Positions 20,040 through 27,331 of a stretch of DNA of 27,331 bases are shown here, piece after piece; position 1 is the first letter of the stretch, and each line of letters opens with the position of its first letter. The notes under the pieces were generated by a model, which was not told the DNA's origin, ran no database searches, and saw only the letters and a program-made list of their open reading frames with translations. This DNA comes from Isoetes engelmannii (Eukaryota; Streptophyta; Lycopodiopsida; Isoetales; Isoetaceae). The position numbers and the translations under genes were made by a program. The DNA lies in contig JAANSK020082242.1 of the NCBI GenBank assembly GCA_011763485.2, positions 1 through 27,331 on the forward strand. Reading direction: 5' to 3'.

Positions 20040-22489
20040 GAGGTGGAGCCTGCTTCCTTATTCTGCTTCTTTTTGTGCTTCTTTTTCTTCACAGGAGATT
20101 TAGAGCTCATAAAACAAGCCCCTGTGATGTGGTTCCGTCTCTAAAGCTTCATAAATTTTCTTACAGACAGCTCAAAAAGGCCACTGCAGGTTTTAGTGAT
20201 GCCAGAAAGCTTGGACAAGGTGGATTTGGTTCTGTCTTCAAAGGGATTCTGAAAAATGGTCAGGAAATTGCTGTTAAAAGACTTGATACAGCTTCATTGC
20301 AGGGTGAAAGAGAGTTCCAAAACGAGGTTTCTATCATTGGAGGCAAGATTAACTCTCCTCATATTGTAGGATTGCTTGGTTTCTATGCAGATAATAAAAG
20401 AAAACTCCTTGTTTATGAATTTATGGAGAATCGAAGCCTTCAGGAGGCTTTGTTTGATGAGAATTACCCTGTGCATTTGGATTGGAATAAGAGGTTCAAG
20501 GTGATCCTTGATATTGCTAGAGCTTTGGCTTTTTTGCATGTTAAGTGTGATCCTCCTGTTATTCATGGTGATGTGAAGCCTAGCAATGTTCTTTTGGATT
20601 CTAGCTTCTGCGCGCGCATTGCAGATTTTGGTCTTGCTAGACTTAAGACAGAGTCTGATGTCAAGGATGTTAGAAGTGAGGAGGTGGAAAGAGAGTCCAT
20701 GGAAAGGGAGAAGATCAGATGTGAAAGAGTTGCTAGAGAAAGAGAAAGGAAGGAGAGAAGAAAGGCCGAAGAACGCGAGAAAAGAGATGATGCCAACTTC
20801 AGACTTGAAAGCACTAAGATTGAGAATGCTAGACTTGAGAGAGTAGAAAGTGAAGAAGCCATTTATGATGTAAAAACAGTAATTTCTGATATGAAAGGAG
20901 CAATTGGTGATGCCAAAGACAGTTCTCCTGATCAGCAACAACATGATATGGGAAGTAAGTCTCCTAAATCTCCTAAGTCTCCTAAATCTCCTAAGTCTCC
21001 TAAATTTCCAGAAAGTCTTCCTAAAGGAACACATAAAGATGAAGATCCTAGTAATAGTGATAGAGCCCGCGAGGATGGCGAGGGCGATGATTGGAGCAAA
21101 GTTAGTCATTCTGCTTATGATGAGACAGAAGGAGATAATTGGAGTAAGGTGAGTCCGTCCGAAGAATGCAGATCAGAGATGAGTCAAGATAGTTGTAAGG
21201 AAACTTATCAATGGGGAGCAGGGAGGAGGATGGCAATGGGGAAGAGAAAGAAGAAAATATCTAACAAGGATTGGTGGTGGAAACAAGACAACATTGGAGA
21301 TTTCAGTCTAAGGGAGTACATTGTGGATTGGGTTTCTTGCGAACCGCGGCGAGGAAAAGAGAGGACTGCCAAGGTTAGTGAAGATCAGACAACTGTCCCT
21401 AGAAGAAAAGAGAGAACTGTTAGGTCTGGAAGTCTTGAATGGTGGGCAGAAAATGATGACATGATTAACAGCAAAATCAAGAAGATGTCAAGAAGGCGCC
21501 GCAGGTCGAGGAGCAGAGAAAGTTCAGAATGGTGGAGGGATGATCACATGTCTGAGATGAGCAGTAAAAGTAGGGAATTAAGCATGAAGAGCTTGAGCAG
21601 AGAATTATGGAAGGATAGGGATGATTTGAGTGGGGATTTGAGCTGTAAGAGCAAGGAACTAAAATCTGGGGAAGGGAGAACGAAAGAGGTTAAGAGGGAA
21701 AAGAGTTTAAGTGAAGAGTCATTTAGCTTTTACTTTAGTGGTGAGCTAAATCAGACTGATGGCAGAATTCAGGGCAGGAGGAGGGTGAGAACAAGGAGTA
21801 GGGAGTGGTGGAGTGGCGAAATGTTGCGGGGAAGAGAACTTTGGAGTGGTGAACTTCCAACTAAAAAGGATAGAAGCAAGTTTCCCGATTCATGGAGTCG
21901 AGATTTTAGCGGTGATTTAAGTACATATGGAAGAGATGCAAAGAAGAGGGAGAGATCTAGAAGCAGAAGCAGGGAATGGTGGAGCGGTGATCTGCTAAGT
22001 AGAGGCACTGTTAGCAGTACTCCGAGTATGCGGGGCACTGTTTGCTATGTTGCTCCTGAATATGGTGGAGGTGGAATTCTCTCTGAAAAAAGTGATGTTT
22101 ATAGTTTTGGAGTTCTGATGCTTGTCATTGTGTCGGGAAGGCGGCCACTTCAGGTTGTGGCGTCTCCGCTCACAGAATTTGAAAGAGCCAACCTTATATC
22201 TTGGGCTCGCCATGCAGCACAAGGAGGATCCATGCTAGATCTGGTTGATGCATCACTACATGGAGTGTATTCTAAAGAACAAGCTACATTGTGCATTTCC
22301 TTGGCCTTAATGTGTCTCCAAAGATTGCCAGCAGTGAGACCCTCAATGGGAGAGATTGTAAAGATCCTTTCAGGGGAAGCAGAGCTCCCCACCTTACCAT
22401 TTGAGTTCTCTCCCTCGCCGTCGTCTTTTAAGTCACATAGGAAAGCTTCTACTGAGCAGATTGCTATAGATGTGCCTTTGTTAACATAA
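19871..22489 (+). CDS. Receptor-like Ser/Thr protein kinase with a large insert in the activation segment
   Basis: An intronless 872-residue protein, predicted membrane-anchored kinase. The ATG at 19871 (MPSRLL) is chosen because the reading frame's upstream extension begins with a non-ATG codon. Residues 1-48 form a short basic S/T-rich N-terminus without a clear receptor domain, and 49-73 one membrane span (LVLGLAIGG...FLILLLFVLLFL). The kinase part has a glycine loop GQGGFGSV (115-122), lysine K136 in IAVKRL, glutamate E152, catalytic loop HGDVKPSN (232-239, non-RD, since the usual R is G), DFG (252-254), APE (728-730), DVYSFGV (742-748) and R823. Residues about 258-719 split DFG from APE: an E/R/K-rich coiled-coil-like stretch (265-335), five SPK units (364-378), WSKVS repeats, RS-rich patches and repeated EWW/ELW motifs. 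This matches the Arabidopsis At2g45590/At4g25390/At5g51770 group, known for such an insert, but is longer than I recall for them (about 650-690). All catalytic residues are kept, so activity is plausible. Ligand and substrate are unknown. Confidence 0.92.
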   Translation: MPSRLLVGAPTPQPRHSRKNATTHHAFSHKVESRAQIRTGSSSGGHRQSLVLGLAIGGGACFLILLLFVLLFLHRRFRAHKTSPCDVVPSLKLHKFSYRQLKKATAGFSDARKLGQGGFGSVFKGILKNGQEIAVKRLDTASLQGEREFQNEVSIIGGKINSPHIVGLLGFYADNKRKLLVYEFMENRSLQEALFDENYPVHLDWNKRFKVILDIARALAFLHVKCDPPVIHGDVKPSNVLLDSSFCARIADFGLARLKTESDVKDVRSEEVERESMEREKIRCERVARERERKERRKAEEREKRDDANFRLESTKIENARLERVESEEAIYDVKTVISDMKGAIGDAKDSSPDQQQHDMGSKSPKSPKSPKSPKSPKFPESLPKGTHKDEDPSNSDRAREDGEGDDWSKVSHSAYDETEGDNWSKVSPSEECRSEMSQDSCKETYQWGAGRRMAMGKRKKKISNKDWWWKQDNIGDFSLREYIVDWVSCEPRRGKERTAKVSEDQTTVPRRKERTVRSGSLEWWAENDDMINSKIKKMSRRRRRSRSRESSEWWRDDHMSEMSSKSRELSMKSLSRELWKDRDDLSGDLSCKSKELKSGEGRTKEVKREKSLSEESFSFYFSGELNQTDGRIQGRRRVRTRSREWWSGEMLRGRELWSGELPTKKDRSKFPDSWSRDFSGDLSTYGRDAKKRERSRSRSREWWSGDLLSRGTVSSTPSMRGTVCYVAPEYGGGGILSEKSDVYSFGVLMLVIVSGRRPLQVVASPLTEFERANLISWARHAAQGGSMLDLVDASLHGVYSKEQATLCISLALMCLQRLPAVRPSMGEIVKILSGEAELPTLPFEFSPSPSSFKSHRKASTEQIAIDVPLLT
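20960..21004 (+). repeat. Coding 9-bp minisatellite (SPK x5)
   Basis: Five tandem TCTCCTAA(A/G)-type units encode Ser-Pro-Lys five times (residues 364-378), followed by the related FPESLPK. Because the unit is nine bases, copy-number change keeps frame. Each SP is a possible proline-directed phosphorylation site (inference). Confidence 0.9.
21437..21982 (+). repeat. Degenerate EWW/ELW repeats within the kinase insert
   Basis: E(W/L)W occurs at residues 523, 553, 578, 645, 656 and 702, several times in the longer form (S/G)RE(W/L)WSG(E/D)xL, preceded by R/S-rich sequence. Related lone forms are SWSRDFSGDLS (674-684) and DWWW (467-470). The repeats are diverged in DNA, so they are not recent duplications. 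I recall a single-copy-like EWW(K/R) motif at a similar place in Arabidopsis members of this kinase group. Confidence 0.75.
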
Positions 22490-22593
22490 GGCATTCAGAT
22501 TCTTTTCAGTCATCTGATGTACAGGAGAACAGCCTTTTCCAAACTCATTGTTGAAAGATGTAGCAGATTACTTGGATGCTGCTCTGGCTTGAT

Positions 22594-22723
22594 TTGTTGA
22601 AATTTTATGTTATAATTCTCCACAGGGTTCAAGACCCAACTTTTGTATCTTTTTTATCAAACTCATTGTGTTGAAACTTTCTGGTATAATTCTCCACAGG
22701 GTTCAAGACCCAACTTTTGTACT
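22594..22723 (+). repeat. 74-bp tandem duplication in the kinase 3' flank
   Basis: Two adjacent copies (22594-22667 and 22668-about 22723) share TATAATTCTCCACAGGGTTC and AAGACCCAACTTTTGTA exactly at 22611-22647 and 22685-22721. It lies 105 bp after the stop codon and so probably in the 3' UTR. GGGTTCAAGACCC can pair with itself in each copy. Confidence 0.85.
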
Positions 22724-23070
22724 TTTATGTATAAACAAACAAAGCATTTTGACAGAGTCAGGCTGGAAGTTTTGTTTGAGCAAAATTGTGGGCTGAAATA
22801 TTGCAAGAAAGAAGCATTGTTTGCAAAACAGACTTTAGGTGGATCGAATGTGTTTAGATGGACTTAATGGTGTATGGGCATTGAACCTAATGGGACATTG
22901 TACATGGACCATCTCATAGAATACGATTGCTGTGGAAACAATTCAATTGAGTTCATGTTTTTGTCAAAGTACGTTTCAATGAGTATGAGTTCATGTTTTT
23001 GTATTGAAGCTAGTACGTACCAACGAGTCCATAAATAACAAGATGCTAAAGCATAATAGGGTTGCTCGAC

Positions 23071-23170
23071 ACATGGAGTCATGAAGTAAGAAAATGAAAG
23101 TTTGAAGTCATTTGAAGCAACATATGGAGTCATGAAGTAAGAAAATGAAAGTTTGAAGTCATTTGAAGCA
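23071..23170 (+). repeat. 49/51-bp tandem duplication
   Basis: Copies at 23071-23119 and 23120-23170 are identical apart from a two-base AT difference near the start, so the duplication is recent. Confidence 0.92.
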
Positions 23171-23656
23171 GACATTGATTTGCTTCATGGATCTCCGACT
23201 TGGAGTCTAGAAGACCTTGAAGCAAAAATAGACGTGGAATGGAGGTTAAAAAATTCGTGCAAGAGCAAAGAGGAAAATTCCAGACACAAATCCTTGCCTG
23301 TGAATTAGAAATGGAACAAAGCACTCAGTGATTACAACAAGCATCACAAAACTTGCATGCAAAAAATTAGAGATCCGACCAATTATTTTACCAGCAAGAA
23401 CACATCGGTTTCAGCTTCCTCTTCCATTCTTTCCATTGCATGCATCTGCAACTCAATTGAGGCTGACTAGAGTAAACTAAAGTTTACTCTAGATACTGAT
23501 AGCTCGAAAATAGAAGCTCCAGAAGAGGCTTCAAGATTTTACTTTTTGGGCCTTATTTCCAACTGTCAATTTGGAATCCTGAGGTTTATTCCTCCCTTTT
23601 CTGCAATCTTAGCCCTTTAAATGGCATATTCTTAGTACGTACCACAAATCGTCCAA

Positions 23657-23797
23657 CCTCACCTAGAGTATGCCCTGTGAGCAACCCAAAAAAGTGTTGT
23701 CGCACAAGGGTTGCGCTCAATTACCACCCTCACCTAGGGTATGCCCTGCGGGCAATCCAAAAAAGTGTTGTCGCACAAGGGTTGCCCTCAATTACCA
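23657..23797 (+). repeat. 71-bp tandem duplication containing a GC hairpin
   Basis: Copies at 23657-23727 and 23728-23797 share AAAAAAGTGTTGTCGCACAA and flanks. Each contains a TATGCCCTG(C/T)G(G/A)GCAA hairpin related to the one at 25471-25492. Confidence 0.9.
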
Positions 23798-24191
23798 ACG
23801 AGTGCATAAATAAAAAAGAGGTGCATTTTTCTATTGAAGTTATCAATTCTTCTCCTTGTGGATGTGGTTCCATGCAACTGCACTAGGTTAGATTGCTACA
23901 ACATCCAATCCTTTACACTAATTATCAAAGTCGCAAATCTTAGGCCCACCATAAATAAGAGTCCGCAGTTGGACAAAAAGAACTGATCCTATCAACAAAG
24001 TAGAATGGATCATACTATCTGTATCCAGAAATGTGAAAGACAAGACTTATCGTGCTCCTTGCGGTCAATCCAAACATGTAAAAGACTAATATAAGACCCT
24101 ATGCTGAAACCACAAAATGATCTAAACTATCTTCTTTCCATTCAAATAGCTATAAGTACGTCTAAAGAATCTGAATTCTAACCAGCATCAA

Positions 24192-25147
24192 CTAGTTTTC
24201 TGAATCTTTAAAATCTGCAGCAACTGTCTTTGAGGTGAAGTACTCTTCACAAACAGTTGATGCTGAGCAAAACCGTACCTGCATTGGAAATATGTAAATT
24301 CTTTTCATTTGGAGCTAAAATTTTAAAACAAAAATCATAGGACGCACATTAAGAAGGCAAACCTTACAAGACTTGCATAGGACCTCAATAATGGTTTCAT
24401 CATGTTCCATCCTGGCTGAAAAACAGGAGGGGCATCCACAAACAAAACTTGACCCAGCCTCTTTAGGTAATAAGTGAAAAACATGTTGATCTGCAGAACA
24501 ATTTCCAGAATAAAACCTAGCAATATAATCAGTTAAATAACAAACACTAAATACATAGATTTTACCAGAAATTTGACAAACCCAAACTCTCCATTGCTAA
24601 TGGTCAATCCTCTCAGATAGAAAATTCTAAGGATCTTTTGTTCCCCAAGGGGGAGTTCCTGAAGTGCTTTCTCAACTAAATAAATGCACAATTTTTGGCC
24701 ATCAACAACTTCTTTCTCCTGTCAGAGATCCTTATTAAAGAAAGGCTAGCTCCATTCCGCATAAAAATAAAAACCCCTAAATGCAAAAAACTTACCACAT
24801 GGAAGTGCTTAGCTGCAACCACAACAACCACAAGCATGCCTTGAATATCAGGCCTTGTGTGCAGATATCCCTTGCATGGCCTTAATATGTTCTTTGTAGA
24901 TTCCTCTGTAATTCTTTCCGGTCCCGATGCCACATCTAATATTTTTGTTGAGGTACACTTGCCAAAGAGGAAAAGGAGGTAAACCTAGAAAGAAGCAGGA
25001 TACAAGAAATTTGGAGAGCGTCCCTATTGTTGCATCGGCATCAAATTTCCTATCCTTCAAGAACCGTAAAATAAGCTTTTCATCATCTCGTCTATTCCTT
25101 CCTAAAGGAAGGTCAGCACATTCCTTTCCAGGCCGATGTTTTATTTC
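24192..25147 (-). pseudogene. Sec14-like CRAL-TRIO protein gene, N-terminus missing, one exon off frame
   Basis: Five minus-strand exons with GT-AG borders read 25147-25004, 24935-24796, 24718-24566, 24490-24368 and 24278-24192 (TAG at 24194-24192). They give about 215 residues. Exon 1 carries the CRAL-TRIO N-terminal pattern (DDEKLILRFLKDRKFDADAT). Exons 2-5 carry the lipid-binding fold: [30 protein letters not shown] and VRFCSAS...EEYFT. Sec14-type proteins bind and exchange phosphatidylinositol and other lipids. The closest relative I recall is Arabidopsis At5g63060, about 260 residues. Exons 1, 3, 4 and 5 are 144, 153, 123 and 87 nt, all phase 0. Exon 2 is 140 nt, and its start (WHRDRKEL) and remainder (TEESTKN...) lie in different frames. 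Usually conserved residues are changed (GML for GRP, IFYLRG for IFDLRG). No start exon was found; it could lie beyond a long intron. A recent pseudogene or a base error in exon 2 are both possible. Confidence 0.8.
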
Positions 25148-25326
25148 CTCAACAAGATGTAAGAAAATTTAACAGAAATGTCAACATAGAATTATATGTA
25201 TTTCTCCTCCCGGTTTCTTCATACCTCTGCCTGTCTCTTTGCATCTGTCGGTTTCTTTGGATGGAATCGCGCCTTCTTAAAGGTAATAACTGATACTTCC
25301 AAAATAGAATAAAGGGAGGGTTCTGG

Positions 25327-25352
25327 TTTTTTTTTTTTTTTTTTTTTTTTTT
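25327..25352 (+). repeat. 26-base T tract
   Basis: An uninterrupted T run. On the minus strand it is an A tail that could mark the end of a retroposed insert covering part of 25353-25497, but no target duplication or known SINE was recognised. Confidence 0.7.
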
Positions 25353-26060
25353 GTATCTTATCTTGAACCGTTGAAATGGCATCTCAGCATATATTTTGAG
25401 TTTTCTTTCAATCTACACCTTCCATTCGACATCTCTTAAGCATATTCTAATGTCCTCCCTCCCTCTTTTAGGGTATGCCCTTCGGGCAACCCAAAAAGTC
25501 AATTAAGGAATCACGATAATAAATCTTGGTTCGGAAATACCGGGGTGTCCGACCAAATCTGAAATTTAGCAGGGCAGCATGGAATTAGCAGGAAAATTTC
25601 CTGCTCTAAAATCAAGGTTTCTCTTCATAGTCCTCTAGAAATAGCAGGTTAGAATTTTAGATTAGCAAGTAAGCTTGAAAGTTGTAGGAAATCTTCCTTC
25701 CCACTCTGGAAAATTTCCCGAACCAAGCAATAAATGCGTTTTTGCATTAGAAGTCAGATTAAGTTTGTGTTATGACACGACAAAGACCATAATAATTGAA
25801 TTGCATTTAGTTGATTTTTATCGTCCACGGGGCGGCCTATGGGACCGAATAAAAGAGCACAGCAGATGTATTATTGCCCGGATTAAACAACCCTCGCCCC
25901 GAAGGGTTTTCGAGGGAAAAACCATCGCAGCAATAAGATTGATGACAAGCTATAATGGTGAAGCATATATATACACATGTTAAGTGGTTGTCCGGGGGCA
26001 TATTTGAGCCCTTATATCCATGACCTCCTGGAGGTAAAATCTTAGTGACTGCACTGAAGT
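25353..26060. other. Gene-free stretch with GC-rich hairpins
   Basis: No coding region was recognised, although a start exon for the Sec14-like gene would be expected upstream of 25147 on the minus strand. Two strong hairpins are present: 25471-25492 (GGGT-TGCCC, TTC loop, GGGCA-ACCC, one bulge) and 25891-25916 (CCCTCG/CGAGGG enclosing CCC-GAA-GGG). Confidence 0.55.
25471..25492. repeat. GC-rich hairpin with TTC loop
   Basis: GGGTATGCCC / TTC / GGGCAACCC pairs over nine bases with one bulged A. It is the best-preserved form of the motif also found twice in the 71-bp tandem repeat at 23657-23797. Confidence 0.75.
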
Positions 26061-26094
26061 CGTGCTCAATATCATATGTAGCCGTTGGTCGAGC

Positions 26095-27059
26095 CTAACC
26101 AAGCGTAACGTGTTCATATCTAATTATACGTCGTACAGCTTTAAAAATGTGGCATTCATCTTGAATAGCTTCCATCTGGCAGCACTGACAAAGCCTGTCC
26201 TGGTGTGGCTCCCCAATCCACCTTCCTGTCTCAATTCGGAGATGGTGGGCACCTGTGCAAATGGAGGCGATGAGCCTGAGCTTTTTCATCGGCAGATGGG
26301 CACGTAGGTACTGCTATGGGCGTCGCTCCAATGTGGGATTTATATGGTGCTGGTAATGCGATGTTTTGGTTTGGTCTAGGGCCTTAGGGTCCCAAAGCTT
26401 GCTGAAACAAGTGTCAAGGTAATGCCCTCAAGCTATTACGATTTGCCTCTGTTTCTACCTGCATGCACCTATTTTCCTACACATTCCATTTGGCTAGCCA
26501 CTGAGCTTTTTTGTCCTTCCAATCCCAGCGCTTGTGCTAGCACCTGCTCCAAGTCATTCTAGGTAGTAAGGGACACCATCGGGCCCCAGACTTTAACCTC
26601 GCACAGAAGAACAAGCTCCACCAATACCTTGAAAAAATGTGACTGATGGCCTTCTGCTCTGTGGCTGTTGTTCTACATTGCATAGAGTGCTTTCCAGTCT
26701 GCCATCACATGCAATCGGATAGAAGTGTCGCAACATATGTGAAGGGAACTCCACTCCCAGATAGGTCGGTGTCACCTCCACATTTGACCACGGTAAGTGA
26801 ATGAAGAGTGGCGCAAGAAAGAGATGTTAGTCTTGGCCAGGTTGATGCGTATGTTTGTGGCCTAGCGAAACCAGGGCATCCAAGTGAGTCTGCATATCCT
26901 CCGGAGTGTGAGCTAGGAGGTCAACATCAACAGCATATATGACCTGCTTGGTGATCTGATGCAAAAGTTGAGCCCTGCCACCTCCATTGTTAGCAGCCAG
27001 CTTTCCAGCTAGTCAATGTAGAGACCAAATAGTGTTGGGGAGAGGGGGCATCCCTGGCG
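26095..27059 (-). mobile_element. LINE reverse-transcriptase remnant, 5'-truncated
   Basis: Reading leftward from 27059, the start RQGCPLSPTLFGLYID is the LINE RT block preceding the active site. YAVD at about 26938-26927 followed by VDLLAHTPEDMQTHLDALVS is the active-site region, with YADD changed to YAVD. Next comes a TYLGVEF block in the frame 26781-26593. The frame 26289-26095 holds the typical C-terminal element GAHHLRIETGRW then CQCC...DECH, a Cx2C/H zinc-knuckle-like motif of plant non-LTR elements. Stops after YID and at several later points, and at least two frame changes, show it is dead. The upstream part is absent beyond about 27062, consistent with 5' truncation. The clade was not assigned; no A tail was seen at the 3' side. 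Confidence 0.8.
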
Positions 27060-27062
27060 GCT

Positions 27063-27331
27063 CGATGTTGTTGGTGAATGGTGAATGGATAATGCAGTAG
27101 AATTGGTAAATTCAATTCAGATTATCAAGGAATTACATGCTACAAATTTTTTTATGGGATGTTCCTGGTGAGTGCAATTAACACCCACCACTAGTAATCT
27201 CATCGATCCGCGTAGCGGATCGAGATTCTTGCGCAAGATAAGCATGCATTGCATGCGCATGCATGCATTGCATGCATTTTTAGGCCGTTCATCAGGTTGG
27301 GATCGCTATTTATTGCAGAGTTCTTCATCGA
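27063..27331. repeat. Palindrome-rich right edge with RY motifs
   Basis: Three palindromes follow each other: TCGATCCGC-GTA-GCGGATCGA (27203-27223, perfect 9-bp stem, extended by AATCTC/GATT with a bulge), CTTGCGCAAG (27228-27237), and a GCATGC-rich tract at 27242-27277 with several overlapping CATGCA. CATGCA is the RY element bound by B3-domain factors such as ABI3/FUS3. No coding region is present, and no function can be assigned from the window. Confidence 0.6.

Larger units (their letters stand above)
22724..24191. other. Convergent intergenic stretch with tandem repeats
   Basis: No gene was recognised between the kinase and the Sec14-like locus. It holds a doubled GAGTTCATGTTTTTGT (22950 and 22986), a 49/51-bp tandem repeat (23071-23170), and a 71-bp tandem repeat (23657-23797). 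A short phrase, ACCAACGAGT(C/G)CATAAATAA, is shared by 23017-23036 and 23795-23814. Confidence 0.6.

Noticed and set aside
20294-21109. Long minus-strand open frame (271 codons)
   Set aside because: It is antisense to the kinase coding region. Its composition mirrors the plus-strand codons and no domain is recognisable.
22621-22640. GGGTTCAAGACCC resembling a tRNA T-arm or pol III B box
   Set aside because: No acceptor stem, D-arm or anticodon arm can be placed around either copy. It is part of the tandem duplication.
22864-23175. 103-codon minus-strand frame with a repeated FKLSFSYFMTP
   Set aside because: The protein repeat is simply the translated 49/51-bp tandem DNA repeat, and no homology is recognised.
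25149-25382. 77-codon minus frame upstream of the Sec14-like exons as its first exon
   Set aside because: It reads through the 26-base T tract as poly-lysine, ends in stops before exon 1, and shows no Sec14 N-terminal pattern.
25327-25497. SINE ending at the T tract
   Set aside because: No pol III A and B boxes at convincing spacing and no target duplication could be found. Kept only as a possibility.
27203-27223. Strong hairpin as a rho-independent terminator
   Set aside because: Such terminators belong to bacteria and plastids. The T run is absent and the surroundings are plant nuclear repeats.

Overview
The window looks like nuclear DNA of a land plant with a large, repeat-rich genome and old transposons. 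A conifer or other gymnosperm fits best: genes are sparse, LTR copies have diverged by about one base in eight, and the two host genes have seed-plant homologues. The species cannot be named from sequence alone.

Layout. Positions 1-871 are unassigned. 872-2069 is a decayed transposase-like element that resembles DUF7869-type plant elements. 2070-7774 is an old, broken Ty3/Gypsy retroelement with recognisable LTRs, primer site, gag, protease/RT pieces and polypurine tract. It abuts a candidate LTR of another family at 7775-8101. 8102-14940 has no gene I can defend, only repeats, hairpins and a promoter-like patch near 10120-10250. 15150-16600 is a second Gypsy fossil whose Gag resembles the Sushi/Tf1/Tcn1 type. 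17344-17889 (minus) holds a second piece of the 872-2069 family.

The one clearly intact gene is at 19871-22489 (+). It is an intronless 872-residue receptor-like kinase whose catalytic domain is split, between DFG and APE, by an insert of about 460 residues containing a coiled-coil-like stretch, an SPK repeat, RS-rich patches and recurring EWW/ELW motifs. A cluster of ACGTGGC boxes lies 1.3 kb upstream, overlapping upstream reading frames lie just before the start, and there is a 74-bp tandem duplication in the 3' flank.

On the minus strand at 25147-24192, five exons of a short Sec14/CRAL-TRIO protein can be read. Four have lengths divisible by three; the second does not and its frame breaks, which with lost conserved residues suggests a recently decayed gene or an assembly error. 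27059-26095 (minus) is a LINE reverse-transcriptase remnant. The right edge (27190-27280) holds a dense run of palindromes, including repeated CATGCA (RY) motifs.

The kinase and the Sec14-like gene are convergent, about 1.7 kb apart, with no evidence of shared function. The most unusual object is the kinase-domain insert. I found no CRISPR, operon, toxin or other prokaryote-like system.
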